From: Gemmatimonadota bacterium
Lineage (GTDB): Bacteria; Gemmatimonadota; Gemmatimonadetes; Longimicrobiales; Gaopeijiaceae
Assembly (NCBI GenBank): GCA_009844885.1
Contig: VYAQ01000258.1
Coordinates: 1 to 47,759, forward strand
DNA length: 47,759 nucleotides
Reading direction: 5' to 3'
The position numbers and the translations under genes are program-made. The notes beneath the pieces are model-generated. The model did no database searches. It had not been told where the DNA came from and saw only the letters and a program-made list of their open reading frames with translations. Every line of letters starts with the position of its first letter. The first letter of the stretch is position 1. This document shows positions 44,233 to 47,759 of the stretch, piece after piece.

Positions 44233-44879
44233 TCCTGATCCCCGTCGGACTCACTCGTCGGGGTCTCCAGCGCGGGCTCGGCCTCGACTCCTTCTTCCTC
44301 GTCCTCCAACTCTTCGGCCAACCTCGCGGCCGAGACGCCGCAGATCATGCGCTCGGGATCGACGAGGTTCTCCACCCCTTCCGGCATCACGACATCGCCG
44401 GCCCTGAGCACATCCCCTATCCCGAGCCCGGTCACGTCCACCTCGATCCCCTCCGGAATGAGGGCCGGCACGCACTTGACGATGATGTCATGCGCAACCT
44501 GTTCGAGGATTCCCCCCTCGTTGCGCACGCCGTCGGGCAGGCCCATGAGATGGACCGGCACATGAACCTCGATCGGAACGCCGCGCCGAACCCGAATGAA
44601 GTCGACGTGAAGGAGTTCGGTACGGTAGGGGTGCACCTGCACTTCCCTCACGAGCGCCTGTTCGGGGCTCGCTTCCCCGTCGAGCGAGAGATTGAGGATC
44701 GTGTTGTCCACCGGGATGGACTGGAAAAGCTGCAATGTCTCGCGGGCCTCCATCGAGACCATCACCGGTTCGCCCCCACCGCCGTAAATGACGCCCGGGA
44801 CGCGCCCGGCCCGGCGGAGCTTGCGTGCGACGCCCTTACCGGACTCGTCGCGTGTCAGGAGATTCAGTTTCGCTTCCAT
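44229..44879 (-). CDS. rplY: Ribosomal protein bL25, long CTC type
   Basis: 216 residues. The N-terminal 5S rRNA-binding domain (EAKLNLLTRDESGKGVARKLRRAGRVPGVIYGGG) is followed by the CTC/TL5 beta domain (FIRVRRGVPIEVHVPVHLMG ... LIPEGIEVDVTGLGIGDVL) and an acidic tail (EELEDEEEGVEAEP). The ATG at 44879 is the family start. It lies 28 bases after prs and overlaps pth by four, the common prs-rplY-pth order. Confidence 0.96.
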   Translation of the reverse strand: MEAKLNLLTRDESGKGVARKLRRAGRVPGVIYGGGGEPVMVSMEARETLQLFQSIPVDNTILNLSLDGEASPEQALVREVQVHPYRTELLHVDFIRVRRGVPIEVHVPVHLMGLPDGVRNEGGILEQVAHDIIVKCVPALIPEGIEVDVTGLGIGDVLRAGDVVMPEGVENLVDPERMICGVSAARLAEELEDEEEGVEAEPALETPTSESDGDQD

Positions 44880-44907
44880 GTCGTTTTCCCTGCGCCGCCC
44901 GAAGCGC

Positions 44908-45897
44908 TCAGGCCAGAGCAATCCTCGGCGGGTCTTTTTTGTCCCTCAGTTCGAACAGCTGGCTGACCGACGCGTTCGAGTGAATGTAGGTGATCGCCCG
45001 CGCCAGGAGGTCCGCCACGGAAAGCACTCTCAGGCGGTCAAATCTCTTGGACTGCGGGATGTCGATCGTGTTCGTGACGACCAGCTCCTCAAGCGGAGCG
45101 GCGGAGAGCCTGGCTACCGCTTCACCGGAGAGCAGGGCGTGCGTGGCGGCCACGTACACGCTGCGCGCACCCCGGTCGATCAGCGCCTGGACGGCCTGCG
45201 CGATCGTGCCGCCGGTATCGATCATGTCGTCGGTGATGAGGCATGTGCGGTTCGCCACGTCGCCAACGACGTTGAGCACCTCGGAGACGTTGGCCGCCGG
45301 GCGCCGCTTGTCGATGATCGCGAGGGAGGCACCGAGGCGCTTCGCGAACCCGCGTGCCATCTTGGCCGAGCCCACGTCCGGAGCCACCACGACCAGGTCC
45401 GGCAACTCCTTCCCGCGGAAGTAGGCGGTAAAGACCGGTGCCGCGTAGAGGTGGTCGACCGGAATGTCGAAGAAGCCCTGGATCTGGTGCTGGTGAAAAT
45501 CGATGCTGACCACCCGGTCCGCCCCGGCCGCCACCATGAGGTTCGCGACCAGCTTGGCCCCGATCGAGACCCTGGGCTGGTCTTTCCGGTCCTGGCGGCC
45601 GTAGCCGAAATACGGAACCACGGCGGTGACGCGGGCCGCCGAAGCGCGCTTGGCCGCATCCACCAGAAGGAGCAGTTCCAGGATGTTGTCGGCCCCCGCC
45701 ACGGTCGGCTGGAGGATGAAGACGTCGCGGCCGCGTGCGTTGCGGTCGATGCGAACGAAGATCTCTCCGTCCGCGAAGTTATAGATGGTCACCCCTTCCG
45801 CCGACGTGCCCAGCATGTCGGCGATCTCCCTTGCAAGGGGACGGTTCGCCCGTCCCGCGAGCAGGAGCAGAGGTCCGCGTCCGGTGGTTTCGTCCAT
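44908..45897 (-). CDS. prs: Ribose-phosphate pyrophosphokinase
   Basis: 329 residues. It makes PRPP for nucleotide, His, Trp and NAD synthesis. The N-terminal half has DGEIFVRIDRNARGRDVFILQPT and YFGYGRQDRKDQPRVSIGAK; the PRPP-binding loop is CLITDDMIDTGGTI. Start ATG at 45897, without a good Shine-Dalgarno (the preceding bases are pyrimidine-rich). It heads prs-rplY-pth-hppA-M20, downstream of a promoter at 45949-45978. Confidence 0.96.
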   Translation of the reverse strand: MDETTGRGPLLLLAGRANRPLAREIADMLGTSAEGVTIYNFADGEIFVRIDRNARGRDVFILQPTVAGADNILELLLLVDAAKRASAARVTAVVPYFGYGRQDRKDQPRVSIGAKLVANLMVAAGADRVVSIDFHQHQIQGFFDIPVDHLYAAPVFTAYFRGKELPDLVVVAPDVGSAKMARGFAKRLGASLAIIDKRRPAANVSEVLNVVGDVANRTCLITDDMIDTGGTIAQAVQALIDRGARSVYVAATHALLSGEAVARLSAAPLEELVVTNTIDIPQSKRFDRLRVLSVADLLARAITYIHSNASVSQLFELRDKKDPPRIALA

Positions 45898-45948
45898 GGC
45901 CGGGAGGGGAGGATGGTGGTGGAGGCGACGTTTCGGTGACAGCCATAT

Positions 45949-45978
45949 AATATAGCGAATCGCCCACTCCGGTGTCAG
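45949..45978 (-). promoter_or_regulatory. Promoter of the prs-rplY-pth-hppA operon
   Basis: Minus strand: CTGACA -35 at 45973-45978, an 18-bp spacer and TATATT -10 at 45949-45954. TATTAT overlaps three bases further on. Transcription would begin near 45942, giving a leader of about 45 bases. It sits directly after the stop of the upstream hypothetical gene (45992). Confidence 0.6.
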
Positions 45979-45991
45979 CCTGAGGGTGGCG

Positions 45992-47759
45992 TCACCAGAC
46001 CGTGAAGGCGCGGCGCCCCACGAGCGGCGCCCTTCCCGCCACCGAAACCTCGAGCACGACCTGGTATTCACCGGGGTCGAGTCCCGGAAGTCCGAGCCGC
46101 AACGTCCGGAAGAGTGGCTGGGGGCGTTCCGGACCGCTCTCCTCCCAGCGAATCGACACTTCTTCGCGGGGGCCCCGCACGCGCAGCCAGCGGCCGAATC
46201 GCGAGAGCGCGCCCTCGTTGCGCCGTTCGACCCAGGCGCTGAAGCCGATGCCCTCGGCGCGGAAACCCAGGCCGTACACTTCGAACGCCACGGTCAGGTC
46301 CTCGTCCGCAGCGACGTGGGTGGACGCCCTGACGACATCGAGCATCGGTTCGAGGTCGGCCGGCTCCGCCCCCGGTTCGAGCAGCACGAGGTCCGAAATC
46401 GCCAGGAGATCGGGCGGCAGCCGCCTGAGTCCGATGCCCAGGCGGATGCGATGTGCGCGGCGGTGCCCGGGCGCCCAGGCCTCCAGGCTCACGACGCCCC
46501 GATCCGCCAAGGGCGCCATTCCCGACAGGCGCACCACGTCACCAGTCTCGGCGACGGCGCGCCCGAGCGTACGCGCCACGCCTTCAGTCTCCACGAACAG
46601 GCCGGCTTCGACCGGTGCCAGGGGCAGCGCGGCCGGCGGTGGATTCGGCTCCGGATGCGGTATGCCCGCCGGTGGATCCGGCAGGGTGGCCACTCCGATC
46701 AGGATCACGCCATCGCGGCGCCAGAACCTGCCGGTCTGTCCATCGAGCGAGCCGATTGTGTCCACGTAGGTGGGCAGATAGACGCTCTGCGCGTGACCAT
46801 CGGGGACTTCCCACACCACCGCATCCATGCTGTCAGGACCGCCGTCGAGCACGTCGCGGGGCGGAAGCGTGCGCGCAGAAGCCGGAGGATCGCGCCCGGT
46901 AACCTGGATGGTGCTCTGCCCCGCGCGGGGCCACGAGCGCTCCCAGGCGATCGGCCACCCGTAGCGCACCACCGCCTCGGTCATGTCCTTGCCCCAGCGC
47001 AACTGGTGGGGGCTCATCGCTCCATCCGAACTCATGGCGTACACCCGTCGGCTCAGGTGTGCGCTCCACCGTTCGTTGCCGTCCGCCAGGTACAGGGGAT
47101 CGGCCAGCGTCCACAGCCGCCGGGCGGCCGCCGCGGAGTCGGGCTGGGCCTCCAGCCAATCGCGAAGTTCCCCGTCCAGCAAGGGATGGGGATCGGCCCA
47201 GCTGCCCGCCGTGTCCGCGGGCATCGCCGAGAGCGCTCGCGCGAATGCGGACTCCGCTCCAACGAAGTCTTCCTGGTGGTGCTGGACGTAGCCCAGGAAC
47301 GCGTCGCAACGCCAGCGCACCGGGAGCCCGCACCCGCGAGCCAGCGCCTCCGCCTCGGCGAGAAGTCCGGCCTCCACGCTATAGCGGATCCGCTGGCCGA
47401 AGATCCAGTGGTCTCCGGGGGCGGCGCGCGCCAGCGACGCCAGTTCGGTGAGCAGTTCGAGGCGCCAATCCCTGATCGACTCCGGCTCCTCGCGGGGTTC
47501 CCAGTCCTCGTTGCCGTCGTCCCAGATGCACAGCCGCCCTATGATCGCGTCGCAGGGGTGGCTGCCCCCGCCGAGGGTGCGGGGGAGGTCCCGCACGCGC
47601 CGGCGCTCGAAGCGGGTCTGCAGGGAGCGTGCACGGGAGTGGGCGTCGGCCGAGTCGGCCGCGCCCGGTGCCTGGAGGGGAGCGGTGGTGGCGGCCGATG
47701 CCGCGAAGTCGACGCGGGCTCGGTCGGCGATACCGCCTGCGCCGGGCTCGGACGCTTGC
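45992..47759 (-). CDS. Large hypothetical protein, N-terminus off the right edge
   Basis: The frame is open from the right edge to a stop at 45992 (588 codons visible). A GTG at 47596 is the first start-like codon, but the same frame continues upstream without stop, so the true start lies outside. The visible N-terminal half looks like helical, TPR-like repeats (SVEAGLLAEAEALARGCGL, VGAESAFARALSAM), with a conserved-looking block LADPLYLADGNERWSAHLSRR and VVRYGWPIAWERSW. The C-terminal third is rich in predicted strands (VSLEAWAPGH, YQVVLEVSVAGRAPLVGRRAF) and could be a beta-sandwich. It recalls GWxTD-type secreted proteins, but I cannot assign it. Likely exported; no signal is visible because the start is missing. 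Confidence 0.8.
   Translation of the reverse strand, partial: QASEPGAGGIADRARVDFAASAATTAPLQAPGAADSADAHSRARSLQTRFERRRVRDLPRTLGGGSHPCDAIIGRLCIWDDGNEDWEPREEPESIRDWRLELLTELASLARAAPGDHWIFGQRIRYSVEAGLLAEAEALARGCGLPVRWRCDAFLGYVQHHQEDFVGAESAFARALSAMPADTAGSWADPHPLLDGELRDWLEAQPDSAAAARRLWTLADPLYLADGNERWSAHLSRRVYAMSSDGAMSPHQLRWGKDMTEAVVRYGWPIAWERSWPRAGQSTIQVTGRDPPASARTLPPRDVLDGGPDSMDAVVWEVPDGHAQSVYLPTYVDTIGSLDGQTGRFWRRDGVILIGVATLPDPPAGIPHPEPNPPPAALPLAPVEAGLFVETEGVARTLGRAVAETGDVVRLSGMAPLADRGVVSLEAWAPGHRRAHRIRLGIGLRRLPPDLLAISDLVLLEPGAEPADLEPMLDVVRASTHVAADEDLTVAFEVYGLGFRAEGIGFSAWVERRNEGALSRFGRWLRVRGPREEVSIRWEESGPERPQPLFRTLRLGLPGLDPGEYQVVLEVSVAGRAPLVGRRAFTVW

Overview
The window is a GC-rich, gene-dense piece of a bacterial core chromosome. 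It has no tRNA, rRNA operon, insertion sequence, prophage or CRISPR array that I can see. A complete Kdo pathway (kdsD, kdsC, kdsA, kdsB) next to lptC and an OstA/LptA-like gene shows a diderm with lipopolysaccharide. The gene orders, base composition and several lineage-typical hypothetical proteins suggest Gemmatimonadota or a close relative. That placement is inference, because no marker gene was compared. About 51 protein genes and one RNA gene cover nearly everything. The longest stretches without a protein gene are about 180-215 bp (22771-22952, 31227-31425, 32932-33131, 38899-39110), and all lie next to promoters or the SRP RNA.

Layout. 1-5896 (minus): kdsB-pyrG-kdsA-kdsC-kdsD-lptC-ostA, making CTP, Kdo and CMP-Kdo and then the LPS export bridge. 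5957-11183: pabA/trpG and a zinc-ribbon membrane protein fired from a 22-bp divergent gap, glutamine-dependent nadE, and a secreted S41 protease. 11174-19261 (minus): one long fatty-acid operon, DUF177-rpmF-plsX-fabH-fabD-fabG-acpP-fabF-ispF-dedA-xerD, with a clear promoter abutting the first start codon. 19336-22770 (minus): sucC-sucD-CBS protein-ndk. 22953-25225 (plus): iscS-mnmA, the tRNA 2-thiouridine pair. 25232-31425 (minus): SRP RNA-dnaX-ybaB-recR-small membrane protein-pgsA-pncC-grpE-dnaJ. 31426-33905 (minus): yraN, a DAHP synthase and an RNase Z-like hydrolase. 33902-38898 (minus): a ribosomal operon, rpsF/rpsR fusion-rplI-rsfS, running with stop/start overlaps into smc. 39111-45897: a plus-strand class II aldolase-like gene, then minus-strand prs-rplY-pth-hppA-M20 peptidase. 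45992 to the right edge: a partial hypothetical gene.

The most striking feature is at 38224-38898: ribosomal proteins bS6 and bS18, normally separate neighbours that pair on the 30S platform, are encoded as one 224-residue polypeptide joined by an acidic linker. Other unusual signals are an SRP RNA whose conserved apical GGAA loop is replaced; a 21-bp tandem, palindromic, A+T-rich repeat read in frame inside the SMC coiled coil; promoters sitting 2-10 bp from start codons (leaderless or nearly leaderless mRNAs); a recurring 18-bp promoter spacer; and heavy use of TTG starts, three of them in TTGA stop/start overlaps. Convergent genes overlap or nearly touch, leaving no room for intrinsic terminators.
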